Part shown: positions 26,868 through 34,362 of the stretch, one piece after another
Layout of the letters: every line of letters begins with the position of its first letter
Position numbering within the stretch: the first letter of the stretch is position 1
Assembly (NCBI GenBank): GCA_039817415.1
Contig: JBCBVV010000044.1
Span: forward strand, 1 to 53,950
DNA length: 53,950 nucleotides
Direction: 5' to 3'
From: JALEFZ01 sp039817415
GTDB taxonomy: Bacteria; Bacteroidota; Bacteroidia; J057
Translations under genes and position numbers: made by a program
Notes under the pieces: generated by a model
Told to the model about the DNA's origin: nothing
Databases searched by the model: none
Seen by the model: only the letters and a program-made list of their open reading frames with translations

Positions 26868-27752
26868 TTAAACAAGGGTGCCAGCAGTATTAATCTTAGA
26901 GAAAAACACATCTTCTAAATCAGGTTTAGCTCGCTCAAAACCATCTTGAGGGTCTGTTTCACTCAGGACATGGATCAAGGGTTGACCGCCAACCATTTTG
27001 TTGGAAATGATTTGGTAGTCCTGTGCGTAGCTTGCCAACTGATTCCGCCCAACTAACTTTTGGTATATTTTGCCTGTGAGGTCGTTAATGGCATGTTGGG
27101 GAGAACCGTGGTAGAGGATTTGTCCATGGTTCATGATGGCCATTTGGGTACAAAGTTCCCGTACGTCATCTACAATATGAGTCGACAGGATCACGATGAC
27201 TTCACTGCCTAAATCTGCCAATAAATTGTAGAAACGATTGCGCTCCCCAGGATCTAGGCCTGCGGTTGGTTCGTCTACTATGATCAGTTTGGGCTTTCCA
27301 ATAAGGGCTTGTGCGATGCCGATTCTTTGCTTCATGCCTCCTGAAAAACCCTTCAAGGCAGTATGGCGCTTGTCGTACAAATTGACCTTGTCTAACAGAT
27401 AGGTAACCAAGTCCTTCCGCTCACTTTTGTTCGTGATGCCTTTCAGAATGGCCAGGTGTGTCAAGAGTTGCTGAGCGGTAATTCGAGGGTAGACCCCAAA
27501 TTCCTGGGGTAAATATCCCAATACCTTTCGAACTTCAATGGGTTGATTCAATATGTCAATTTCATCGAGGTTTATGGTCCCTGAGTCAGCTTCTTGTAGG
27601 GTAGCGAGGGTGCGCATGAGAGAGGACTTTCCCGCCCCATTTGGACCCAGTAACCCAAACATGCCGTTTTCGATGGTAAGCGATACTTGGTCTAGGGCCT
27701 TTACCCCATTTGGGTAAACTTTCGATAGATTTTCTATGGTTAAAGTACTCAT
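26868..27752 (-). CDS. ABC transporter ATP-binding protein
   Basis: The product is 294 residues. It has Walker A GPNGAGKSS, Q-loop YLPQEFGVYP, signature FSGGMKQRIGIAQAL, Walker B LIIVDEPTAGLD and the switch histidine in STHIVDD. It is of the ABC-2/DrrA-like class that energises export. A C-terminal extension of about 75 residues after the nucleotide domain is typical for ATPases paired with the M1-fusion permease. It is cytoplasmic, first in the operon with the permease 21 bases downstream. An 11-bp inverted repeat lies just before its start. Confidence 0.95.
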   Translation of the reverse strand: MSTLTIENLSKVYPNGVKALDQVSLTIENGMFGLLGPNGAGKSSLMRTLATLQEADSGTINLDEIDILNQPIEVRKVLGYLPQEFGVYPRITAQQLLTHLAILKGITNKSERKDLVTYLLDKVNLYDKRHTALKGFSGGMKQRIGIAQALIGKPKLIIVDEPTAGLDPGERNRFYNLLADLGSEVIVILSTHIVDDVRELCTQMAIMNHGQILYHGSPQHAINDLTGKIYQKLVGRNQLASYAQDYQIISNKMVGGQPLIHVLSETDPQDGFERAKPDLEDVFFSKINTAGTLV

Positions 27753-27761
27753 GAATAAGGA

Positions 27762-27840
27762 TGTTTGAGATGATTATCGTGGCCAACATCTTGGTTTGCT
27801 GCGCCGAGATATTGCCTAAGCGCTTGATACATCTCAAACA
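27762..27840. promoter_or_regulatory. Leader inverted repeat before the ABC operon
   Basis: TGTTTGAGATG at 27762-27772 and CATCTCAAACA at 27830-27840 form a perfect 11-bp inverted repeat with 57 bases between. It starts 10 bases upstream of the ATPase start codon. In the transcript it would close a large stem-loop just before the initiation codon; as DNA it could be two operator half sites. An AAGCGCTT palindrome lies inside. Confidence 0.4.
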
Positions 27841-28163
27841 TAAAAACAGCTGTACTTGCCCCATATTTATTTTGATGGCTCTATGAAAAATGCTCACAGA
27901 AACCCCTAGATGTAGGATATGCTGGGTTGAACGAAAAAAGGGTAGGACTGAACATGAAAAAGCAGTAGTTGGGCACAATTGTAAGTCTAAGCTGTCCCTT
28001 GCTGCTAGGAAAAGAATAGTCTTTCAAAAAGATAGACTCATGAAAATAGCGAATAGGGATCTTTGCCTTCCTTATTCTTCTTTAAAAAAAGAATGGCACC
28101 TGAAAATAGCATAGACAACGAGTGCGGTCTAAGTTTCAAATAGAAGCAATGCTCCCTTTCCCG
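27841..28163. other. Intergenic region without a gene
   Basis: The rest of the gap between the ABC ATPase gene and the cytochrome gene has no credible coding frame. It contains a weak stem ATTCTT/AAGAAT near 28075-28100 beside a run of A (T on the minus strand), which may terminate the cytochrome transcript. A short direct repeat TGAAAATAGC occurs at about 28039 and 28100. Confidence 0.4.
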
Positions 28164-29165
28164 CTACAAACTCTCCAAATACTCAACCAATAAATTTACC
28201 CCTTCCTGATCCAACAGGGTAGTGCCGATAAAGGGCATTTCACCTTCTGAAACGGCTTCAATGATTCTGTCTGTTTCGTAAATAATACCCGCTTGGTTGA
28301 TAGGGGTCTCGTACCTAAAGTCGAAATCCAATTCAGCGGGGGTGGACCATCCGTCAGGATTGTGGCAATGTGAACAATTCATCGCCAGGTAGGCACGGCC
28401 TCTTTCTTCCAAGGGCGCATTTTCATCTTTGTAATTTGGAAGGGTAGGAATCTCACTTAGTTCGAAGGTATTCAAAAGCCCCAGGGATTGTAAATGACTG
28501 ATTTGATTGACAGACTGTCCGTCTCGTTCTACGATTCGATTGAGATTTCTCAAGGTCGGGCCGAGCGGAGACATGCTTTCATTAGATTGATGGCAGGTCA
28601 TACACTCGTTATGAGTAGGAACATGGTATAGGGTAGATTGAGAAATCCCATCCTTGTCCATCCAACTCACTTGGGTATCAAGACCATTTAAGGAAAGAAT
28701 AGCATCACTTTGGTCTTGATTCCAAATATAGGTCGCTACATTCCATGTCCCATTTTCCTTGATTAGCAGACGCGTTTCAATGACCCTTTTTCCTTGGCTA
28801 GGATCTCTTTCGTCATCGTAATAATAAAAGGTCTTAGTCAGGACTGTTCCATCAGGATAGTCCAGGGAACCATCTTGAAGTCTCGTCATTTGCTTGCCTT
28901 CAGGTACCTTAACCAGGCGTTGTTTGTATGCATAGTCGGTAAACAAGACTGAACTCAATTCCACTAGCTTAAAATCAGCGCTGGGAAGCAAGTCTGAAGG
29001 TTCTTCGAATATGTTGTAGGAAGAAAGATTTTGTTCAAAAACGATCGTCTCAGGGAAATTGAACTGAGGAATTTCAACCTCACGATCTGGGCGATCCAAG
29101 AAATTATCACATGCAGATAAGGTCAGAAGTACGAAAGCTGCTGAATAAAGAAGGGAATTTTTCAT
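28164..29165 (-). CDS. Diheme c-type cytochrome lipoprotein (SO2930 family type)
   Basis: The ATG at 29165 gives a lipoprotein signal ending LTLSAC. The 333-residue product has two CxxCH haem sites, ECMTCHQS and NCSHCHNP. Long segments are typical of the SO2930/HNE_0200 family: FPETIVFEQNLSSYNIF near the start, DYPDGTVLTKTFYY, and a closing MPFIGTTLLDQEGVNLLVEYL. It should carry electrons in the periplasm or at the outer membrane. Upstream on the same strand are a barrel-like protein and a DM13 lipoprotein, which suggest a shared redox function. The gap to the barrel gene is about 320 bases. Confidence 0.88.
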   Translation of the reverse strand: MKNSLLYSAAFVLLTLSACDNFLDRPDREVEIPQFNFPETIVFEQNLSSYNIFEEPSDLLPSADFKLVELSSVLFTDYAYKQRLVKVPEGKQMTRLQDGSLDYPDGTVLTKTFYYYDDERDPSQGKRVIETRLLIKENGTWNVATYIWNQDQSDAILSLNGLDTQVSWMDKDGISQSTLYHVPTHNECMTCHQSNESMSPLGPTLRNLNRIVERDGQSVNQISHLQSLGLLNTFELSEIPTLPNYKDENAPLEERGRAYLAMNCSHCHNPDGWSTPAELDFDFRYETPINQAGIIYETDRIIEAVSEGEMPFIGTTLLDQEGVNLLVEYLESL

Positions 29166-29486
29166 ATATAACCTGATCTTGGCCATGCTTTGAATGTGAG
29201 AGGAACATCTCTCTACAAAGGTCGCATTTTTTTTGATAAAGGTTGCCTTAGGTATTAATTTTTCTCTATTCGTTAGATAGGAAGAAGAGGGCTATTTCTT
29301 CTTTAATTAGGTACACCTTTTCCCGCGCCATTTTCCTTGACAAAAAAGGAATTTGAGCTAATGTCATGTTTATCAGATAAAGGGTGAGTTAGGCTTAATT
29401 TCTCCTCATGATCAAATCTCCTAGTGGGAATTTACCAAAGTACGGGGGAACCCAATTTGCTGAATAGGAATCCCCTCCCTCCTTAA
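29166..29486. other. Intergenic region between cytochrome and outer-membrane protein genes
   Basis: These 321 bases have no coding frame. The cytochrome gene may have its own promoter here. T-rich stretches on the plus strand near 29227 and 29258 are visible, but I could not identify a full promoter or terminator. Confidence 0.4.
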
Positions 29487-30344
29487 TCAATACTCCACCG
29501 CGATCCCAAGGGAAAGGGTAAAACCGTCGTATATATTTTTCCTTTCAACTAGGAAATTGGAGATGTCTGTAAAGGAACCAATGACACTCAATTTTTTATT
29601 TAGCTTGTACATCCCCGTTAGGCCATAGTTGGTAAAGGTGGTGCCCTCGCCATAAAGAAAGGTTGCACTCTGACCGTTTCCATTGTTGAAGCTCTCCTGA
29701 ATTCGGACTTTGCCTATTAGGTAAAGCTTGTCAAAAAACAGATGGCCAATTTCCAATCCCGATTGGAATTGGTGACTGAATCCTTGGGTACGAAAATTAG
29801 CACTGACAAAAAGACTCCCAAAAGACTTGCCCTTGTTGAAGCTTTTTGAGGCAGCCAGTGTCGTCCATACATTAAATTCTCCATCCGAGGTAGGGAGATT
29901 GATCTGATCGAAGGTTCCTAAGCTATTGGCCTCCTTCGCTGTAGCAAAGTTGATCCCATTGTCCGTTGGTATATCTGCTTCTACGGCAATTGAGACTGGA
30001 ATTTTTTTAGCTAGGCCATATTTCAATCCTATTCTGGCACTTCCCAAGCCGCCAACTGTACTGGTGGTATTGAAATTGTTGAGGACAAGCAAAGGTAAGT
30101 CAAATACAGCTGTTAAGCGGTCTGTAAGACCATATTCTCCATAGACTAGCCATGCGCGACTATTGAACGTGCTTCCTTGATCAAAAAGGACGCCTTCGGT
30201 AGAATAGTAAGTGTTTGAGCTAAAGGAAGTCAAGGAAACCTGGGTATATAATCCTTTGGCATTTCTAACCCAGCCATTTTGCCCGACTGCTGGGAGGGAA
30301 GAAAGGAGGAAAAGCAGGCAAATAAGGAATGATATTTTTTTCAC
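29487..30344 (-). CDS. Outer-membrane beta-barrel protein
   Basis: The product is 285 residues and starts at a GTG (30344) with a signal peptide ending SLPAVGQ. The mature part consists of repeated amphipathic strands typical of a transporter-like barrel: GLYTQVSLTSFSSNTYY, WLVYGEYGLTDRLTAVFDLP, GSARIGLKYGLAKKIPVSIA, YGLTGMYKLNKKLSVIGSF, and a last strand FTLSLGIAVEY ending in an aromatic residue. The closest pattern is the phenol-degradation MetA-like/alpha-type porin group. It lies between the DM13 lipoprotein and cytochrome genes and could be their outer-membrane conduit (inference). Confidence 0.75.
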   Translation of the reverse strand: MKKISFLICLLFLLSSLPAVGQNGWVRNAKGLYTQVSLTSFSSNTYYSTEGVLFDQGSTFNSRAWLVYGEYGLTDRLTAVFDLPLLVLNNFNTTSTVGGLGSARIGLKYGLAKKIPVSIAVEADIPTDNGINFATAKEANSLGTFDQINLPTSDGEFNVWTTLAASKSFNKGKSFGSLFVSANFRTQGFSHQFQSGLEIGHLFFDKLYLIGKVRIQESFNNGNGQSATFLYGEGTTFTNYGLTGMYKLNKKLSVIGSFTDISNFLVERKNIYDGFTLSLGIAVEY

Positions 30345-30371
30345 TTGAGAAGATATTGACGTGAGAGGTAG

Positions 30372-30450
30372 GCAAAAAGAAAACCTTCAGACTAGCTATG
30401 CGTGTATCCGAATGAAGATGAATCGGTTAACATATCAGCTAGCCTGAAGG
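30372..30450 (-). terminator. Terminator/attenuator after the DM13 gene
   Basis: A 14-bp stem is formed by arms at 30384-30397 and 30437-30450. Its single imperfect pair is a G-U wobble in the minus-strand RNA. The 39-base loop holds a second small CCGA/TCGG pairing. The stem is followed by TTTTCTTTTTG on the minus strand. It starts 21 bases after the DM13 stop and ends 40 bases before the barrel gene, so partial read-through would give more DM13 than barrel transcript. Confidence 0.6.
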
Positions 30451-30470
30451 CAGTTATGGCTAAGTGGAGA

Positions 30471-30923
30471 TTACTGCAACTGTCCGTTTCCGAAAGGAAT
30501 AGAAGCTGTGTTACACCATAGGATCACATGGGTGAAGTTGGAAGGTACAGCCTCACTAAGCTTGAAGAACTGCTCACCATTCCCTTGTACTGCACCTACT
30601 AGAATTAGGTCAGGATTTCCATTCATTGGATCTGCTGTAAAGGTGGCAGAAGTAGAGAAATAAACACTCACTGTACCTGTAGCCAATTCTGTAGTGAAAT
30701 CGCTCCCGAAACGTAGGAAGTTTACGTTGTCTTCGTCCATTCCCAACTCAACAGTACCCATAGTTGGCGTTCCGTTCTCAGCGGTTAGGCTACCGGTTCT
30801 CGCTACATTTAGTGTACCATTAGGAAGAGAAGAATCAATTGTTACGACCTCTTCGTTACAAGAAGTCAACATAATAAGAAGAGCGAAAAGAAGACTGGCT
30901 AAAGAAAATGTGCCTTGTTTCAT
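30471..30923 (-). CDS. DM13-domain lipoprotein (putative redox protein)
   Basis: The product is 150 residues with a lipobox LTSC (Cys22). From about residue 45 it follows the DM13 domain pattern: an early Gly-rich strand, FLRFGSDFTTELATGTVSVY, NPDLILVGAVQGNG, a YxIP-like FFKLSEAVP, and the hallmark end HVILWCNTASIPFGNGQL with the conserved W-C. DM13 has been proposed to take part in electron transfer through this conserved cysteine. It heads a same-strand set with a barrel protein and a diheme cytochrome. The call of the domain is from pattern recognition only. Confidence 0.75.
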   Translation of the reverse strand: MKQGTFSLASLLFALLIMLTSCNEEVVTIDSSLPNGTLNVARTGSLTAENGTPTMGTVELGMDEDNVNFLRFGSDFTTELATGTVSVYFSTSATFTADPMNGNPDLILVGAVQGNGEQFFKLSEAVPSNFTHVILWCNTASIPFGNGQLQ

Positions 30924-30964
30924 CGATTTAAATTTTTCTGTGTTTAAAATTAAAGTTTAAAGTT

Positions 30965-30999
30965 CCCGTGTGAATGGCCTTGTTGATTGCCATTACGGG
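30965..30999 (-). promoter_or_regulatory. Leader hairpin upstream of the DM13 gene
   Basis: CCCGT..AATGGC (30965-30978, with a 3-base bulge) can pair with GCCATTACGGG (30989-30999) around a 10-base loop. It lies 42-76 bases before the DM13 start codon, so it would be in the 5' leader if transcription starts further upstream. Its function is unknown; it may stabilise the message or bind a regulator. Confidence 0.35.
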
Positions 31000-31123
31000 T
31001 GTAAATGTCGCCTTCATGTATCACAGAAAAATCACGGAAGTTTTACAAGAAAAAATAAGGTCAGCTATGTCACAAAGCTGACATTTTTGCCCCCTCAATC
31101 CATCAAATAAGCTTGCGACAAGA

Positions 31124-31630
31124 TTATTTAGTGGAATTCAGTCCCATCCGATTGCCCTCAGAGTCTAGGAAAAGGGCAAAGAAACCATTTCCATCTGCAT
31201 GTGGGGTTTTGGGGACAAGTATCTTTCCCTTCAGGGGTTCCACTCGTAAAAGTATATCATCTAATTTATCACCCGTCTCTAAATATACGATAGGCCCCTT
31301 GGCAGAGGGTTCATAATCCGCCCCTTTAACCAATACAATGTTGACCATTTGATTTTCATAAGGCAGGACAGCTATGGTCATATCAGGCATGTCGTACTTC
31401 TCTATTTTGATGTTCAGCAGTTTCCTGTAGAATTGAATAGCCCTCTTGGTATCTGTCATGGGGATTTCAATAAGCGAGACGTATGCCTGAGGCGAAGGAG
31501 CGGGAGTTGGTTCAGCAGTTGGTGTTGGTTCAGGACTGCTGCTACTCTCTCCTTGAGGGGCACAGGCTGTGAGGCAGCATGCTACAGCTAGGAGGCTTAG
31601 GAAAATAGAAGGAAGCAATGTTGTTTTCAT
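31124..31630 (-). CDS. VOC-superfamily (glyoxalase-fold) lipoprotein
   Basis: The product is 168 residues. A lipobox LTAC (Cys23) is followed by a Pro/Thr/Glu-rich linker at about residues 30-48 and then one VOC domain: AYVSLIEIPMTDTKRAIQFY, TIAVLPYENQMVNIVLV and FFALFLDSEGNRMGL. Metal-ligand positions of active glyoxalases are not all obvious (the first strand lacks a His). Most VOC proteins are cytoplasmic, so a surface or periplasmic anchored version is uncommon. The substrate is unknown. Confidence 0.78.
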   Translation of the reverse strand: MKTTLLPSIFLSLLAVACCLTACAPQGESSSSPEPTPTAEPTPAPSPQAYVSLIEIPMTDTKRAIQFYRKLLNIKIEKYDMPDMTIAVLPYENQMVNIVLVKGADYEPSAKGPIVYLETGDKLDDILLRVEPLKGKILVPKTPHADGNGFFALFLDSEGNRMGLNSTK

Positions 31631-31699
31631 AAGGTGATGGTATTTGCTTAAAAATATAGGAAAATCTCCTTTTGGATCTAAGAATACCCTTACTTTGGC

Positions 31700-32461
31700 T
31701 TAGGGAAGCCAGGGCGAAAAGAGTATCTTATTCGAAGATAAATTCCCCAACACATAAGCCCTTGAATGTCCTAACGCAACTGAATGCTCGGCTTCCTCAA
31801 TGATCACCCCTTCGCTATTGATATAGTTGGAATGGGCAAAATATAGTTTCCCCCTTCGCCTAAATAAAAAGCCGACATGAAAATCCAATCCAACTATGAA
31901 GATTTCATTGTCTGCTTGTTGTTCCAATAATGAGCTCATCTTTTCAAAAGAGGTAAAGCGTTGGATCGACTGGGGATCACATAAGTCTTTGATTATGTAA
32001 GCTGCTGCTTTTTGAGCAACTTTGTATCTATTGATGGGGACGCCCAAATCTCTAATGGTGGTTGAAACAAAGTATCCACAAGCAATTTCTCCTACCCTTG
32101 GCTTGTCTGTGTAGCCGTTGAAGTCCCAAGGAGTTCCAATCCAATACGAAAAGATGGAGTCAATTAAGATATGTGAGACATAATGCTTCAATGAGTCATA
32201 GCGCATTTCATCTTGAAGGGAAGTATCACTTTTGATGGCTTGAAGGTGTAAGGCAATTTCACTTTTTAAACGGCGGTATTTCCTGTTGTGTAAAATCGGG
32301 TCAATAGAATCTTGCTTACTTTCCATGGCTAAAGAGCTGCTGACCTTCATAATGGGGACTTCGGTAGGTAAGGCTGCAGGCTGACTATTTTGGTCTTCAG
32401 CTGTACTACAAGCTTGAATCCATAAGCTTAGGGTAATTAGGTAAAGAAAGGATCTTATCAT
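31700..32461 (-). CDS. Lipoprotein with NlpC/P60- or papain-like cysteine hydrolase domain
   Basis: The product is 253 residues. The signal ends in LWIQAC (Cys18). The catalytic part shows GTPWDFNGYTDKPRVGEIAC, where the Cys before GYFV is the likely nucleophile. LDFHVGFLFRRRGKLYFAHS supplies a His and a following polar residue, as in the NlpC/P60 or CHAP-like fold. Such enzymes cleave peptidoglycan peptides or amides. The helical region before it (RYDSLKHYVSHILIDSIFSY) is not assigned. It lies 70 bases before the VOC lipoprotein gene on the same strand. Confidence 0.65.
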   Translation of the reverse strand: MIRSFLYLITLSLWIQACSTAEDQNSQPAALPTEVPIMKVSSSLAMESKQDSIDPILHNRKYRRLKSEIALHLQAIKSDTSLQDEMRYDSLKHYVSHILIDSIFSYWIGTPWDFNGYTDKPRVGEIACGYFVSTTIRDLGVPINRYKVAQKAAAYIIKDLCDPQSIQRFTSFEKMSSLLEQQADNEIFIVGLDFHVGFLFRRRGKLYFAHSNYINSEGVIIEEAEHSVALGHSRAYVLGNLSSNKILFSPWLP

Positions 32462-32871
32462 TTGGTCATGCTTAGTGAGTGAAAAGAGTAGAACAAATGC
32501 CTAATCCTGATCTCTCTCATATAGAAGACCCTAGGTAGGTACCTATTCCATAGAAGTAATGTGGCTTGACCAAAAAGTTTCAATAGAAGGGGAGGATTTC
32601 CTTATAAAAGGGGATTTATGAAGCCAGTGGTGTTAAGACTGGAAAACAAGTCAGGACATGAGAAGTTTATCCGGTTTCCTATCAACCGTGTTGCTGAGTA
32701 GTTTTCTGATAAAACATCCTTAAAAGGTCAATATGAGATAGGGCCATAAGGAAGGATGATCTTATTAAGTAAAATTCCACGAACAATAAGAATGGCTCTC
32801 CTAACCCCAATCAATCTTCAGCCGCTACTTATCTTGAGTAATCCAAGATTGGATGGATATAGCAGGATTCC
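32462..32871. other. Intergenic region without a gene
   Basis: These 410 bases lie between the dehydrogenase gene and the cysteine-hydrolase lipoprotein gene. Six-frame reading gives only short frames. A stem ATCTTG/CAAGAT at about 32829-32850 could end the dehydrogenase transcript. The promoter of the 31700-32461 gene should be near 32462-32600; no consensus is seen. Confidence 0.45.
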
Positions 32872-34359
32872 TTAGTTGGATAACATATGGTTCATGACCT
32901 CTCGAATATTGGATTCTGCATTTAGCATATCCATGGATCTTTTATACACTTGTATGAAACGTTCCTCTTCGGAAAGTTCCCCAAAAAGCGTAGACAGCTT
33001 AAGAAAACTGAGCTCATCGTGTTGGGAAGCTTTTGCATATTGATGAAGTTGATCTTGGAGGTCATCAATTATTTCAATGGGATGGTTATTGTTATCTACT
33101 CTTTTCCAATGATAGAAGCACCAGGCAGCAAGGACAAAAGTACCATATTTGATACTAGCTCCTGATAACAAGTTTTCTTTGATAGTTGGGAAAAGGAACT
33201 TTGGGAGTTTAGCCGAACTCTGAGAACAAATCCTACTTAATCCATCCTTTATATTTGGATTTACGAACCTATTTTCCAGGCTGTTTTTGTATTCCTCTAG
33301 ATCTATCCCTTCGATTTTACCTACTACCTTGGTGGCTTCTTCGTCCATAAATTTCCGCATAAACTCAGAAAATACTGAGTCTCTCATACATGCATCAATA
33401 GTGGGATGGCCATATAAGGCACCTGGGATACCTAATACGGAATGACCAGCATTAAGCAAACGAATTTTCATTTTTTCATAAGGGCTGACATCTTGAACGA
33501 ACTGTACGCCTAGATTTTCTAGCTTAGGTCTCCCATTTGAAAATGTATCCTCAATGACCCATTGAATATATGGTTCACATATCACGGGCCATTCGTCATG
33601 TACATGGTGATGGATGTGGAGATACTCTCGTGTTTCCGAGCTTGTTACGGGAGTAATCCTATCTACCATGGTATTGGGGAAACAGACATGTTCTTCGATC
33701 CAAGAGACCAATGATGGGGCTTGTCGCTCAACAAAAGACATGAGCATATTCCTTGTCATGTCCCCATTATGCTGGATATTATCGCAGGAGAGTATGGTAA
33801 AAGGGAGATCCCCCTTTTCTTTACGAATCTTTAAAGCAGCTGTTAAAAACCCAAAAACAGTTTGAGGCTGATCAGGATGTTGTATTTCAAATTGGACAAG
33901 AGGATTGTCAAAGTTGAAGGTAAGGGTATGAGGATCAAAATTGTATCCACCTTCAGTAATGGTCATGGAAACAATCTTAGTGTTGGCTTGAGCCATTACA
34001 TCAATAACCTTCTGGGGTTCGTCTACTGCCAGAATAAAGTCAGTCATTGAACCTATGATTTCGGAATGGGTAGTCTGATTGGGATGTTGTGTGACCAGCG
34101 AATATAAAAAGTCCTGTTGATGAAGGACTCTGTTAATTTCCCTATCTTCTTCTCTCAGGCCAACTCCGCATATTCCCCAATCCCCTCCTTGTCCTTGCTC
34201 TAATAATTGATGGATATAATAAGCCTGATGAGATCTGTGAAACCCACCCACACCAATATGAACAATGCCAGTTTCGATGGACTCAAGATCATAAGAAGGG
34301 ACCTTGATAAATCCTTCGAGGGTAGAAAGATTTTTTTTATTCAAAGGTATAGTATGCAT
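32872..34359 (-). CDS. Mannitol dehydrogenase-family (polyol/fructuronate) oxidoreductase
   Basis: The product is 495 residues, the usual length for long-chain polyol dehydrogenases. It begins with a nucleotide-binding segment GIVHIGVGGFHRSHQAYY. It has the family catalytic signature K298-x4-N303-x2-H306 (KIRLLNAGH), and SCDNIQHNGD and VDRITPVTS are also typical. Members oxidise mannitol, arabinitol or related polyols, or reduce fructuronate/tagaturonate, with NAD(H). The exact substrate cannot be fixed. The start lies three bases after the stop of an NCS1 permease gene, so the permease probably imports the substrate. There is no signal peptide; the enzyme is cytoplasmic. Confidence 0.88.
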   Translation of the reverse strand: MHTIPLNKKNLSTLEGFIKVPSYDLESIETGIVHIGVGGFHRSHQAYYIHQLLEQGQGGDWGICGVGLREEDREINRVLHQQDFLYSLVTQHPNQTTHSEIIGSMTDFILAVDEPQKVIDVMAQANTKIVSMTITEGGYNFDPHTLTFNFDNPLVQFEIQHPDQPQTVFGFLTAALKIRKEKGDLPFTILSCDNIQHNGDMTRNMLMSFVERQAPSLVSWIEEHVCFPNTMVDRITPVTSSETREYLHIHHHVHDEWPVICEPYIQWVIEDTFSNGRPKLENLGVQFVQDVSPYEKMKIRLLNAGHSVLGIPGALYGHPTIDACMRDSVFSEFMRKFMDEEATKVVGKIEGIDLEEYKNSLENRFVNPNIKDGLSRICSQSSAKLPKFLFPTIKENLLSGASIKYGTFVLAAWCFYHWKRVDNNNHPIEIIDDLQDQLHQYAKASQHDELSFLKLSTLFGELSEEERFIQVYKRSMDMLNAESNIREVMNHMLSN

Positions 34360-34362
34360 ATC

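Noticed and set aside
27586..27978. 130-codon minus-strand frame over the ATPase start
   Set aside because: It overlaps the ATPase gene out of frame and is basic/Cys-rich noise without a family.
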